A stretch of 64,000 nucleotides of DNA, taken from positions 1-64,000 of the forward strand of contig CANTFL010001040.1 of NCBI GenBank assembly GCA_947650285.1, given 5' to 3'. Positions 32,820 through 42,208 of this stretch are shown one piece after another; within the stretch, counting starts at the first letter, position 1, and every line of letters begins with the position of its first letter. A model generated the notes under the pieces. The model did no database searches. It worked only from the letters and a program-made list of their open reading frames with translations, and was not told the origin of the DNA. The position numbers were made by a program, and so were the translations under genes. Origin of the DNA: Hyaloperonospora brassicae. Lineage: Eukaryota > Oomycota > Peronosporomycetes > Peronosporales > Peronosporaceae.

Positions 32820-33540
32820 CACGTTTAAATTTGTCGTATAAGTCTAAAGTCTCTTGACTTTGTTTAAAACAAGATAGAAGCGAGATCGTCTTTTTTCAAT
32901 TTCGACCTTCTCAGGCATATCACAGCTTCATGCTGTGCTTAACTTGTCAATGAAGATTAACCTATTCAATCTCGTGTTTGGTTTCGGCTTCAGATCAACA
33001 CTTGACCCGGCCAACTTAGTCACGATACAAGTGCTATCACCCCTCCCTCGCAGAGCTTGCGCCGAGAATATAGAATGAAAACAAAATGCTCGTGAAGCAC
33101 ATGATGCTGTGCAAAGATTAACGTCACCAAGGCAATCTGGAGATTGAGCTTTGCAGTAGTGGGATAGGGTGTCTGAGTAAGCAACGACGTTTAGATGCCC
33201 TGTAACGTGATAGACCGTAACGTCAAGTTGGGCAAAGAAGGTCAGATAACGGACAATCTTTGCGGACACTCTGGGATAGTGCAATTACCACTAATTTGCG
33301 CTATTAATCATGTAAATGTCGGAGTGGTGCCGAAGAGATATTGTCGCCATTTTATCAGGCTCGTTAGATCGCAAAGAGATCCTTCTCTTGCGTTGGTCGA
33401 TAAAGCCCATAAATGCCAAGATTTGTTTTGAAAAAGGGATATGATTATCGTAGTTTTTTTAGAAGTGGAACAGAATCCCTCCGAAGCAGGCTTTGTATGC
33501 GTTCGTGGCCAAAACAAACGGCTTCGATAATATAGCCAAC
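32820..33540 (-). pseudogene. Ty3/gypsy RNase H relic
   Basis: Minus-strand pieces align to the gypsy RNase H: an AT-N-A substitution of the first ATDAS motif near 33500, and LHYPRVSAKIVRYLTFFAQL with VTGHLNVVAYSDTLSHY near 33280-33160, which matches the usual GKxNxVADALSR end. Stops are scattered through it. It is unrelated in sequence to the RNase H of element A. Confidence 0.65.
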
Positions 33541-34482
33541 TTTATAAAAAGAACCGACTGTGAGGCATGTTTAAGACGAATATACGCGGTTTCCTATTTC
33601 CCGCTTAAAGTCCAGAGAGAATATTTCTTGACCAGATGACAAGATTGAAAGAAGACGTGAGCAAACTATTATCTGAAGCGGCGATAATGACCGCACGTTT
33701 AAAATACTCTGTACATATCCATAATGGTAGTAGCAGTAGGTCACGCTGCAGTGGCGGCCGTCTTGGACGTATCGGCGTAAAGTCCGTGAGGAGACACGGT
33801 GTGTATCAAAACGTTTTTACCTCTGTCATGCCAAAATTGCATGTATCTCGAGGCGAGGACATCTTTTTCGCGCTAAGAACGTAAAACAAAGTTATCCAAA
33901 TCTTAAATTGCTCCTCATTATTTGCTGAAAACGCACAAATACCGTCGAGACAGACCACAAGAAACAAAAATTTCCGGATACTACTCGCATTACCCGTGAC
34001 GATACACCAGATACCAGAATATGGGCTTGACGCACCATCAATAAGTCTGATTGTCCAAAAAAAGCATTGTAGTTCTATAAATTCAGATAAACTTGCACCT
34101 GATGGTATCCCTGATCCAATTAGATGACGGAATATTGATTTACTACTTGCATCTGATTGAAGAGCTCGTCAATACGCGGAAGGTTTTTAGTAATAAGACA
34201 GTTTGCGAGCTCACGTGGGGTTAGTCAACCACCCACCGAATTTACTCCTTCGCTTATCCGTGGCGAATACATTCAGTTCGAGAGAGCGCATGTTCAGTCT
34301 TCGAATCTTTTTTGGAATGCTACTGTGGTAAAGCCGCTAATATATTTTGGGATTTGGATCGATGACCATTCAGTTGAGACGTCAGTAACTGTCAGAAAAC
34401 GACACCGGATGGTCTAGCGATCCAATAAGAGATGGAAGGCGATCCCAACGAGACTCAACGATCCAATTCAACTATCGACAGA
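33541..34482. other. No recognisable gene
   Basis: Probably older decayed repeat sequence. A plus-strand frame at 33636-33884 has no recognisable domain. Confidence 0.35.
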
Positions 34483-34640
34483 ATGATGGACATGGAACAA
34501 TCTGGGACGAGCCGCAGGAAGGGATGATTTCCATGGGACAATCTGGGACGAGGCGTAGACAGGGATAATTTCCATGGAAGAATCTGGGACGAGTCACACA
34601 TATAAATGATTCCTATGGGGCGATCTGGGACAAAGGAAGG
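34483..34640. repeat. About 41-bp minisatellite, four imperfect units
   Basis: Units share the core ccatgggacaatctgggac, each ending in a purine-rich stretch. The fourth unit is shorter and more diverged. Confidence 0.7.
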
Positions 34641-34921
34641 GATGAAGTCAAGCGATCCGCTTGAAGGTTGGTCAAGGACAAGAATGTGTGTGTTGAAGCA
34701 GGTGAAGTCTGAGTACTGTGGCAGAATTACTCTGGGAAAGGTGCACATGGAACCAGATGGTGCGATGTGATCCTGTAACCAAGGTGCACATCTTGCAGAT
34801 CGGTGATACTCTTTACCGGTCCCAAAATGGGAAAACTGATTTTGGTTAATTACAGACCGATCTGGAAGTGTGAACACTTATGAGAGTCCGGAAAGCTATT
34901 TCAAGACGCGTGGATGGTCCC

Positions 34922-35448
34922 TGTAACGGGGTTACACGTCGGCTGGTAGCCGACGATAGGTGTGGGGCACACACGAGAGGGGGGTACCCTATAAGGTAAT
35001 ATTAGAACACAGTGAGCGTATCAATTGTTGAAGACTGGTGTCTGTCATCAATTGATTGCAAGATCTTTTAAGAGGTTATTTAGGGCAGGTTAAATACGTT
35101 GTTCTAAGGTGTTCTTTTAGGTTAAATGAAGAAATAAAATTCAGTTCCCATTTTGATCAACAAAAGACACGTGCCTCTCTGAGGCGTCTTGCGATCGTAA
35201 GGAAGTAGCAACGCCTTGTTAAGGCAGCTACTCCTTGTGCACTTAGTGCGTTCGATTCTTTGAATCGTTTGGTCCCCCTGGAACAGGGACCGTAAGCTCT
35301 TTGAGCTGTTGACTCTCTGAGTCGGGTTCTCTGAACCACCTTTAAGCTCTCTGAGCTGTTGACTCTCTGAGTCGGGTTCTTTGAACCAAAGTTGCTCATT
35401 GAGCGTAAAGTCTTCCTCTGACTTAAGGAGCTGTGTAGCTCCGCTACA
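34922..35448 (+). repeat. 5' LTR of element B
   Basis: TGTAAC...CTACA. Its second half (35173-35446) is a dense array of small hairpins, including a three-hairpin block that is directly repeated. Confidence 0.95.
35173..35446 (+). other. Hairpin array in the LTR/leader of element B
   Basis: Successive inverted repeats, mostly 5-bp stems with 3-nt pyrimidine loops: GCCTC-tct-GAGGC, GCCTT-gtt-AAGGC, CGATTC-ttt-GAATCG, AGCTC-ttt-GAGCT, GACTC-tct-GAGTC, GGTTC-tct-GAACC, then AGCTC, GACTC and GGTTC hairpins again, and GGAGC-tgtgta-GCTCC. Confidence 0.9.
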
Positions 35449-35450
35449 CT

Positions 35451-35467
35451 TGGTAGCACTCGTAGTC
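35451..35467 (+). promoter_or_regulatory. Element B primer-binding site
   Basis: Two bases after the LTR, the sequence TGGTAGCACTCGTAGTC begins with the TGG expected to pair with a tRNA CCA end. Element C has a closely similar site (CGGTAGCACTTG). Confidence 0.65.
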
Positions 35468-35507
35468 AATCTACACCTGAGTCGGTAACGACTGATCCTC
35501 TGCGAGG

Positions 35508-36542
35508 ATGGAGCAATCCACACCCCTCTCTGAGGCTCAAAAGGTCGCGCTTGATAAGCTGACCGCGGCCGTAGGCCTAGAGTATGTGGAGTTTCTAGCT
35601 GCACAGGGTCCCGATGTGCTCAATGCACGAGTCGAGGCCTTTATGCAGTATGAAACGGCCCTGTTGGGCCAGGTTCAAAACCAAGTAGCGTCGGCTATGC
35701 CGACACGCTACGTGGCTATGCCACCAGAAGAGGCTAAGCCTCGTCCCCTTCGGGTAGATGTTAAACTTTACTCCGGGAAGGAGGGGGAGAACTTGACCCT
35801 CTGGATTCGTGAGATTGAGATGGCCATGGACTCTGGTCTCATCTCACTAGAGAACCAGCGGGTCTCTTTGGCCATCTCTAAGCTCGATGGTAGAGCTAGA
35901 GAGTGGGCTTTGACGTGTGGCACGTCGGTCAATTTGGCATTTCCCACGTGGGAATCGCTCAAGTTAGACCTCATGCGAGTTTTCTCGCCGCCTAACCAGG
36001 CATATCGCGTGCGCTCACGCTTCTTGTCTACCCGTCAGGGTAAGAGCGAGTTAACGGACTATGTCCAAGAGTTGAGAACTCTAATGGCTGCTATGCAGTC
36101 TGACCCTCTCCCTGAGACTGTCTACGTGACAGTCTTCATGGAAGGTCTCCGCACTGGCGTGGCCAGAACCGAGGTTTTTCGGGTTCATCCCTCTACCTTC
36201 GAGGAAGCTGTGAGCGTCGCTCAAAATGCTGAGCACAACTTCAAGTCGGCCAGACTTGGTTGGAATGGGTACAACCCAAGCTTTGCGAGGGCGGCCTCTG
36301 CGAGGGCTTCGGCTTACTGTAAGCCAGAACCGATGGATCTCAGCCATGCTGAAGATGAAGGCGAAGCGGAGCTTCATGTTGCGGAGCAACGACAGGACGT
36401 GAGGCGCTGTTACACGTGCGGAAGCACTAAACACTTGCGTCCCACTTGTCCCTTGCGTAAGCAACAACCGACTCCTATGAGTCGAAACCCCAGCCTCAAC
36501 CAGAAACCTGGTATGGCACGGGGAAACGTCGACACCCAGTAG
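35508..36542 (+). CDS. gag: Element B Gag
   Basis: 344 residues from the ATG at 35508. The capsid-like retrotransposon gag domain spans about 75-230 (VKLYSGKEGENLTLWIREIE, WALTCGTSVNLAFPTWESLK, RQGKSELTDYVQELRTLMAA). A single CCHC zinc knuckle, C-YT-C-GSTK-H-LRPT-C, lies near residue 300. It forms the retrotransposon particle and binds RNA. The frame is complete. It ends at a TAG (36540-36542) just after a -1 frameshift signal, so a fraction of ribosomes should make Gag-Pol. Confidence 0.92.
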   Translation: MEQSTPLSEAQKVALDKLTAAVGLEYVEFLAAQGPDVLNARVEAFMQYETALLGQVQNQVASAMPTRYVAMPPEEAKPRPLRVDVKLYSGKEGENLTLWIREIEMAMDSGLISLENQRVSLAISKLDGRAREWALTCGTSVNLAFPTWESLKLDLMRVFSPPNQAYRVRSRFLSTRQGKSELTDYVQELRTLMAAMQSDPLPETVYVTVFMEGLRTGVARTEVFRVHPSTFEEAVSVAQNAEHNFKSARLGWNGYNPSFARAASARASAYCKPEPMDLSHAEDEGEAELHVAEQRQDVRRCYTCGSTKHLRPTCPLRKQQPTPMSRNPSLNQKPGMARGNVDTQ

Positions 36543-36563
36543 GCGCGGGGCGCCCTACTGGGG
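36521..36563 (+). promoter_or_regulatory. Programmed -1 frameshift signal at the gag-pol junction
   Basis: The heptamer at 36521-36527 reads G GGA AAC in the gag frame, the canonical X-XXY-YYZ pattern. After a 7-nt spacer, a stem begins at 36535: CCCAGTAGG pairs perfectly with CCTACTGGG, with extra GC pairs toward the loop, and the gag stop codon lies within the stem. The pol frame is -1 relative to gag and is open from 36461, so slippage at this site fuses Gag to Pol. Confidence 0.85.
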
Positions 36564-36598
36564 TAGAACTAAGTTCTGTCACATCTCTACGAGATAAA

Positions 36599-39500
36599 GT
36601 GAAACAGGGCTTAGCCCCACTTAGCGCTGTGCCAGCCAGCACAGAGCGTGGATACAAGCCTGGCTTGTTAGTCGCCGAGGCGACAGTAAAAGGCTTTGAG
36701 AAGCCGTGGTCGATTTTAATCGATTCAGGAGCATCATGTAACTATGCTCGACGTCGTTCCCTTGAGGGAAGTCAGCGATACGCTGAAGCGCTCAAAGCGC
36801 ACGAAGGTGATTCGATCACCGTTCGTTTAGCGACTGGTAGTCGCGTCACGGTGCCTAAAGTTCCGTTGAACTTAGGTGTGAAGTTTTTGGACTTTGACAG
36901 CATTGAACGTTGTCTCGTCCTCGATTTGGATTCGAGATATGATCTCATCCTGGGTATGGCTTGGCTTGAACGCCATGAGCCATGGATTGATTGGAGGTCT
37001 AAGACCTTAGGCGCAACGCGCAATGTTCCTAGCGAAGCTTTGGAGAGTCATGAACCCACCTTTGCTAGGCAACAAAAGCGCTATTGGCGCGAGCCATTGA
37101 CGGAAGATGTCAATGTGCTGGACATTGGTATGTCAGAGTTATTTAACTCGAATGTCGATGACATAAATATTGAGCGGAGCTCTTCTAACGCGTTTGGAGA
37201 GAGTTATACTCCGTTGAGTGATACTCGTTGTGATACTGAGTCACTGCATGCGTCAAGCATGGTTGGCCTAGGGCCGAAACATCAAGAATGTAATTCCTCT
37301 GATGTAAGTGCGGTGGCACGTGAAATTACACAGAGTGAGGGCGGCCGAGGTGGCACCTCACTGAATGTCGGTAATGACATTGTTGGCGAGAAGCCAGAGT
37401 GTTCAGGGCTAGGCCCTAATGCTATAAGTGCGGTGGCACGTGAAATTACACAGAGTGAGGGCGGCCGAGGTGGCACCTCACTGAATGTCGGTAATGACAT
37501 TGTTGGCGAGAAGCCAGAGTGTTTAGGGCTAGGCCCGAATAATGTACGTGAAGTGGTACGTGTAAATCCACTGGGTGAGGTGTTCGAGTTACGTAACACT
37601 TCACCAGATGTCGCTCAAGACATGAGCTCTCGTATAGAGCGTGCTAAGATGAATAGCAACCATGGGGACTTTGCTGTCCCGGCCTCTAAGAGGCGTAAGG
37701 TTTCTTTGAGGAAACTATCGAAGCGTAGGGTGGTGACTGTTAAGCGCCCAACGTTTAAGAAGTCACGAAGTGATAATAGTAATAATACACTGTATACACT
37801 TGTCAATGGATTGACTGGCCAGATCGATGGCAATATTAGTCTTGAGACTCTTCCATCCGTGGATAAAATCTTTGAGCTAGACGAGATGTCTGACGGCGAA
37901 TTTAGCCAAGCCTTGCAGGCAGGAGAATTCTCCGAGTTAGTGGTCATTCGGCCTGATATTGAGTTGAGCTCATCCTCGTTATTGGACGAGTCTGTCCTTG
38001 AGGACACAAAGGCGGCATTGGATGCCCGTAGTGGATCCTCGATCCTTAAGGATCCTCTTGATCCGTTTTATCCTTTGGTAAAGGAATTTCAAGACGTGGT
38101 GTGTCACGACCCACCGTCTGTATTACCTCCTGATAGAGGTGTGCGTCATGAAATTGACTTGGTTCCTGGAACTAAATACTGCGTAACACGGCAGTGGCCT
38201 TTGCCCAAGGAACAGTGTGACGTCATAGACGACTTCTTTCGTGCAAAGCACGCGGCGGGGATGGTTCGTGAGAGCAAATCTCCCCATTCCACACCGACCT
38301 TCTGTGTCAAAAAGCCCAACGGGAAGTGGCGCATTGTTCATGCTTACAATAAGCTTAATGTGGCCACCATCCCGGCTCAGACACCAATTCCGAGGAAGGA
38401 TGTTCTTCAGAACAATATGGTGGGATGTACAATGTACAGTGCGCTAGACTTAGTCGATGGTTATTACCAGCTTCTCATGCGAGAAAGCGATATTCCGCTG
38501 ACAGCGGTCAGCACTCCAAGCGGTATGCTCTGGGAGTGGCTCGTTATGCCGCAAGGGCTATCAAATGCCCCGGCTACATTCAACCGTCTTGTGACACAAT
38601 TGTTTAGACCTCACAGAGGTTATGCACAGACGTACTTTGATGACATCTTTGTCCATAGTCGTGCTATGAACGGTCAGTCAGATGTGGATAATCACATTGA
38701 CCATTTACGAGCGGTGCTCGAGTGCATGCGCACGAATAAGTTGTACGCCAACGCGTCTAAGTGCATTTTTGGTGCAGAAGAGATTCCCTTTTTAGGGTGC
38801 TTTATTGGTAAGCAAGGCCTTAGAGCGGATCCCGCCAAGGTAAAAGCCATATTTGATTGGCCGGTTCCAAAGAACCAAAAGGACTTACGTAAGTGGCTTG
38901 GTCTCGCCAATTACTTACACAAGTACAGTGCGAATTACGCAGACATGGCTCGGCCATTGACCAATCTCCTTAAAAAGGATGTAGAATGGTGCTGGACTAG
39001 CACTGAGCATGATGCTTTTCAAGCAGTCAAGGAGAGTCTCCTACATGCGCCCATATTGGCTTTGCCTGATCCTGAGCGATCTTTCAGTGTCGTCTGTGAC
39101 GCATCTGACTTTGCCATAGGCAGCGCTCTGTTACAAACAGATGATGATGGGCGGGAACGCGTTATTGCGTTTGAGTCCCGACAGCTAAAAGCTGCGGAGA
39201 AGAACTATCCTGTTCATGACAAAGAGCTACTTGCAATGAAGTATGCTCTCGTCAAATTCAGAGTTCATCTTCTTGGCTCTAAGCCGTTTGTGATCTATAC
39301 AGATCATGCGTCACTACGCACTGCGACCCAGTCGCCTCACCTCTCTCAGAGAATGGCTCGTTGGCTTTCCTTCTTTGCCGAGTACAACTTCGAGGTGAAG
39401 TATAAGCCGGGCAAGCAGAATGCTTTGGCGGATGCGTTGTCACGCAGGCCTGACTATGAGCTTGCTCATGGCACGACTCTGTCGTCACCGGTCACTGACC

Positions 39501-41281
39501 TAATCCGCACGGCGTATGTCAAGGATGAACATTGTGTAGCCCTGCTACGTGCTCTAGGGAGCGAGGAGTTTAAGGACTCGGACATAAAATTGTCGGCACG
39601 GTTACGTGCGAGGTTACATCGATATTCCATCGATCAAGGCCTGTTGTGCTATAGCACGGATGTGGATGATACCCCTCGCATCGTTGTCCCTCATGATGAG
39701 GAGTTGAAGTATCGGATCCTCTATGAGGCACATGATACTGCGTTGAGTGGTCATCTCGGTCGTGAAAAGACCTACGGCTCTGTGAGCCAATGCTATTGGT
39801 GGCCCAAACTATACAAATGGGTGAGCACCTATGTACGTACGTGTGAAACGTGTCAACGGGTGAAACCCTCACCACATGCGGCAGCGCCGCTGGCTAGTTT
39901 GCCTATACCCAAAGGGTGTTGGGAGTCCATCAGTATGGACTTCCTGTTCGGTTTACCGAAGGATTCGTATGGAAATACGGGTATTGTGGTCTTTGTTGAC
40001 CGTTTGAGCAAGATGGCTCATTTAGCGGCGGTGCCAGACACCATTGATGGTGAAGGTACAGCGACGCTGTTTATCGATCGCGTGTTTCGACAACACGGTC
40101 TGCCGTTGGCAATTGTCTCTGATCGAGATCCTCGCTTCACTGGGAAGTTTTGGAATTCCATCTTCAAGGTGCTCGGCACACGTTTGGACATGTCCACAGC
40201 GGATCATCCGCAGACCGATGGTCAAACGGAGCGCGTTAATCGTGTCATTGGTGACATCTTGCGTAGTGTTTGCGCTGAAACACCTAAGCGTTGGAGCTCG
40301 ATGCTCCCTGTCGTTGAGTTTGCGTTGAATAACGCTGTGCATGCCTCCACCGGCTACACCCCGTTCTACGTGAACGGTCTCACACACCCTCGCGTTCCGT
40401 TAATGCTACCACTACGTGGTTCAGGGCTTGGTGGGGGAGGAGTTGCCGATCGGCTTGCTGATATCAGCCCTGCTACTGTTCAAAAACAGGTAAGCGAGTT
40501 TCTCGCAACGCGATTGAACGTCTTACGACATGTGCGTGACGCACTGGCTGATAGCCAAGATAAGCAGAAGGAACAAGCAGATGCCAAAGGCAGAGGTTGT
40601 ATTGAACGTTATAAGGTCGGAGACCAAGTTCTACTCAATGCTAAAAACCTACCTACAAATGTAGTATCCGCCGTCTTCAAGACGAAGTTGCGCCCGCGCT
40701 TCATTGGACCCTTTACGGTCGTCGCAAAGAAGGGACTTGCGTATACGCTCAACCTTCCGCGCAAACTGCGCACACACCCCGTGTTCTACGTTGGCATGCT
40801 TAAGCCGTATCGGGATCCGTCCCACGTGAACTTGGAGGCGCTTGCGCCGGGTAGGTTGGCTTTGCCATCGGTTGCTGAATCCGTATCAGGAGGTCAAGCT
40901 GAGCCTCCATCCGGGCTTGGCCCAACTCCAACGCCCGAACACGAGCTCGCATTGCGTCGAACGCACTCTGGGTCTGACCCAACGTCTCACGGAGACCACT
41001 CAGCTCGAGAAGCACCTTCTCGTGCTCCTCCTTCGGTATACCGACCACCTCCGACGCTGCTCGATGAGCAAGGGAACCGCCAATTCCATGTGGAACGACT
41101 CCTGAAACGACGTCGTCGTCAGGGTCAATACCAGTATCTGGTGAAGTGGCGAGGGTACCCGGAGTCGGAGAACTCGTGGGAATTTGAGGTACCCCTTCGG
41201 CAGGATTGCCCATACGCCGTTGATGTTTTTGAACATCGTGGCAGGGGTCATCCTTCGACCGATATCGCTTCCCACCAATAG
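36599..41281 (+). CDS. pol: Element B Pol (protease, RT, RNase H, integrase, chromodomain)
   Basis: Open for 1560 codons from 36599; the true start is the frameshift near 36527, since no ATG begins it (the first listed codon is GTG). Domains in order (residues from 36599): protease LIDSGASCNYA (about 40-50); linker with a 40-residue tandem duplication (about 236-315); RT with the catalytic YFDDIFVHS (about 680); RNase H with VVCDASDFAIGSALLQ (about 830) and YTDHASLR; integrase HHCC zinc region ending CETCQRVK (about 1090); core SMDFLFGLP, VSDRDPRFTGKFW and DHPQTDGQTE (about 1112, 1175, 1201); and a C-terminal chromodomain (FHVERLLKRRRRQGQYQYLV, KWRGYPESENSWE, about 1495-1530). Chromodomains steer integration toward modified histones. 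No internal stop. Confidence 0.95.
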   Translation: MKQGLAPLSAVPASTERGYKPGLLVAEATVKGFEKPWSILIDSGASCNYARRRSLEGSQRYAEALKAHEGDSITVRLATGSRVTVPKVPLNLGVKFLDFDSIERCLVLDLDSRYDLILGMAWLERHEPWIDWRSKTLGATRNVPSEALESHEPTFARQQKRYWREPLTEDVNVLDIGMSELFNSNVDDINIERSSSNAFGESYTPLSDTRCDTESLHASSMVGLGPKHQECNSSDVSAVAREITQSEGGRGGTSLNVGNDIVGEKPECSGLGPNAISAVAREITQSEGGRGGTSLNVGNDIVGEKPECLGLGPNNVREVVRVNPLGEVFELRNTSPDVAQDMSSRIERAKMNSNHGDFAVPASKRRKVSLRKLSKRRVVTVKRPTFKKSRSDNSNNTLYTLVNGLTGQIDGNISLETLPSVDKIFELDEMSDGEFSQALQAGEFSELVVIRPDIELSSSSLLDESVLEDTKAALDARSGSSILKDPLDPFYPLVKEFQDVVCHDPPSVLPPDRGVRHEIDLVPGTKYCVTRQWPLPKEQCDVIDDFFRAKHAAGMVRESKSPHSTPTFCVKKPNGKWRIVHAYNKLNVATIPAQTPIPRKDVLQNNMVGCTMYSALDLVDGYYQLLMRESDIPLTAVSTPSGMLWEWLVMPQGLSNAPATFNRLVTQLFRPHRGYAQTYFDDIFVHSRAMNGQSDVDNHIDHLRAVLECMRTNKLYANASKCIFGAEEIPFLGCFIGKQGLRADPAKVKAIFDWPVPKNQKDLRKWLGLANYLHKYSANYADMARPLTNLLKKDVEWCWTSTEHDAFQAVKESLLHAPILALPDPERSFSVVCDASDFAIGSALLQTDDDGRERVIAFESRQLKAAEKNYPVHDKELLAMKYALVKFRVHLLGSKPFVIYTDHASLRTATQSPHLSQRMARWLSFFAEYNFEVKYKPGKQNALADALSRRPDYELAHGTTLSSPVTDLIRTAYVKDEHCVALLRALGSEEFKDSDIKLSARLRARLHRYSIDQGLLCYSTDVDDTPRIVVPHDEELKYRILYEAHDTALSGHLGREKTYGSVSQCYWWPKLYKWVSTYVRTCETCQRVKPSPHAAAPLASLPIPKGCWESISMDFLFGLPKDSYGNTGIVVFVDRLSKMAHLAAVPDTIDGEGTATLFIDRVFRQHGLPLAIVSDRDPRFTGKFWNSIFKVLGTRLDMSTADHPQTDGQTERVNRVIGDILRSVCAETPKRWSSMLPVVEFALNNAVHASTGYTPFYVNGLTHPRVPLMLPLRGSGLGGGGVADRLADISPATVQKQVSEFLATRLNVLRHVRDALADSQDKQKEQADAKGRGCIERYKVGDQVLLNAKNLPTNVVSAVFKTKLRPRFIGPFTVVAKKGLAYTLNLPRKLRTHPVFYVGMLKPYRDPSHVNLEALAPGRLALPSVAESVSGGQAEPPSGLGPTPTPEHELALRRTHSGSDPTSHGDHSAREAPSRAPPSVYRPPPTLLDEQGNRQFHVERLLKRRRRQGQYQYLVKWRGYPESENSWEFEVPLRQDCPYAVDVFEHRGRGHPSTDIASHQ
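37305..37544 (+). repeat. 120-bp in-frame tandem duplication in pol
   Basis: Two copies of a 120-bp unit (from 37305 and 37425), nearly identical, keep the frame and repeat 40 residues (VAREITQSEGGRGGTSLNVG and on to GEKPEC). A degenerate partial copy follows from 37545. Confidence 0.92.
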
Positions 41282-42101
41282 TGGTGGAGGCAGGTGGGTA
41301 GTTTGGTTCCGCTTGACCAACTCACACTTCCCTCGGCACAGCCGGAGCATAGCGGGTGCGAAATCGCAATTGGCCTCTGGCCTTAAGCTTGGCATAGTCA
41401 TACCGGAGCTTTCGTTCGAGACGAACATCTGCCACATTGGCACTTGCTCTGAGAGCTAGCATGCTGCTGAGGTGACGTTTCCGGTGCACCCAGCGCAAAA
41501 AAGTGTTGTCCTCCTTCTTCGGAGATTCGCCTGCGAATAAGAGGATGGGTATACCCCTCATCGGTGGCACCGGTGCACCCCGTGCTTGCGTGTCAAGTCG
41601 CAACTTGTATTGACTTAGAGTCGTCAAGTGGGGTTGCAGGTACCTCTCACGAAGTGCCTGTCGGCTCGCCACTTCATCAGAAGATGTCGGCTCAGCGTCA
41701 ATGGCCCACGTTGCCAGGGAATGACCTGTCGTTTGGCGTATACGCTCTTCCACATTGAGTGGCGTGAACTGATAGCCACGACGACCCTCAAGGTCTGCAG
41801 CAAGCTGCATACGGCGCTGAGCGCTCTCCTCTTGTTGGATTACCAACTCTTGTTGCTCATCGAGCGGGTTGGTGATGATGTGTTCACCTGCATCTGTTGC
41901 ATGATGCTGGGTTTCTAACGCGGCGGTCTCACTTCGCTCGGCAAATGGGTTTGGTGCAGTATGAGGCGATGCCTCCTGCACTGGTGAGGTGGACATTGTC
42001 CGTTCTTCACCACGGACATCGGTATCACTACCATAGTCCTCCTCCACATTAGTGCCGAGGTAAGAAGAGAGAGTCGGGGACTCGTAAGGTGGCGATGCCA
42101 T
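40800..42101 (-). CDS. Antisense ORF of element B (one internal TGA)
   Basis: An ATG at 42101, 107 bp inside the 3' LTR, opens a frame against pol. It reads 259 residues from MASPPYESPTLSSYLGTNVE to a TGA at 41324-41322, then stays open in the same frame for another 173 residues to 40803. The N-terminal third is acidic and Ser/Pro-rich. The middle has LRERYLQPHLTTLSQYKLRL, PPMRGIPILLFAGESPKKED and RWVHRKRHLSSMLALRASAN. The part after the TGA ends in a predicted coiled coil (EHEKVLLELSGLRETLGQTQ, RVRALELGQARMEAQLDLLI). The last 480 bp overlap the pol chromodomain on the other strand. The 820 bp beyond pol have no sense ORF. No known domain; the function is unknown. The TGA could be readthrough, a missed intron or a mutation. 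Confidence 0.65.
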
Positions 42102-42196
42102 GGTGTTTCGTGTTTTGCAAACCGTGAGGTTAGAGTGCACACACACCGTCCTCTTCGAGGAAAAGTTCGATTGACGTTTTGTGGTAACGTCAGTCT

Positions 42197-42208
42197 GGTG
42201 AGGGAGGG
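42197..42208 (+). promoter_or_regulatory. Element B polypurine tract
   Basis: GGTGAGGGAGGG immediately before the 3' LTR, the expected plus-strand priming site. It has one pyrimidine. Confidence 0.7.

Noticed and set aside
35122..35604. 160-codon minus frame over the element B LTR and gag start
   Set aside because: Its repeated SSESL and TQRVNSS phrases come from the hairpin array, and it overlaps the real gag start; the same frame occurs in the 3' LTR.
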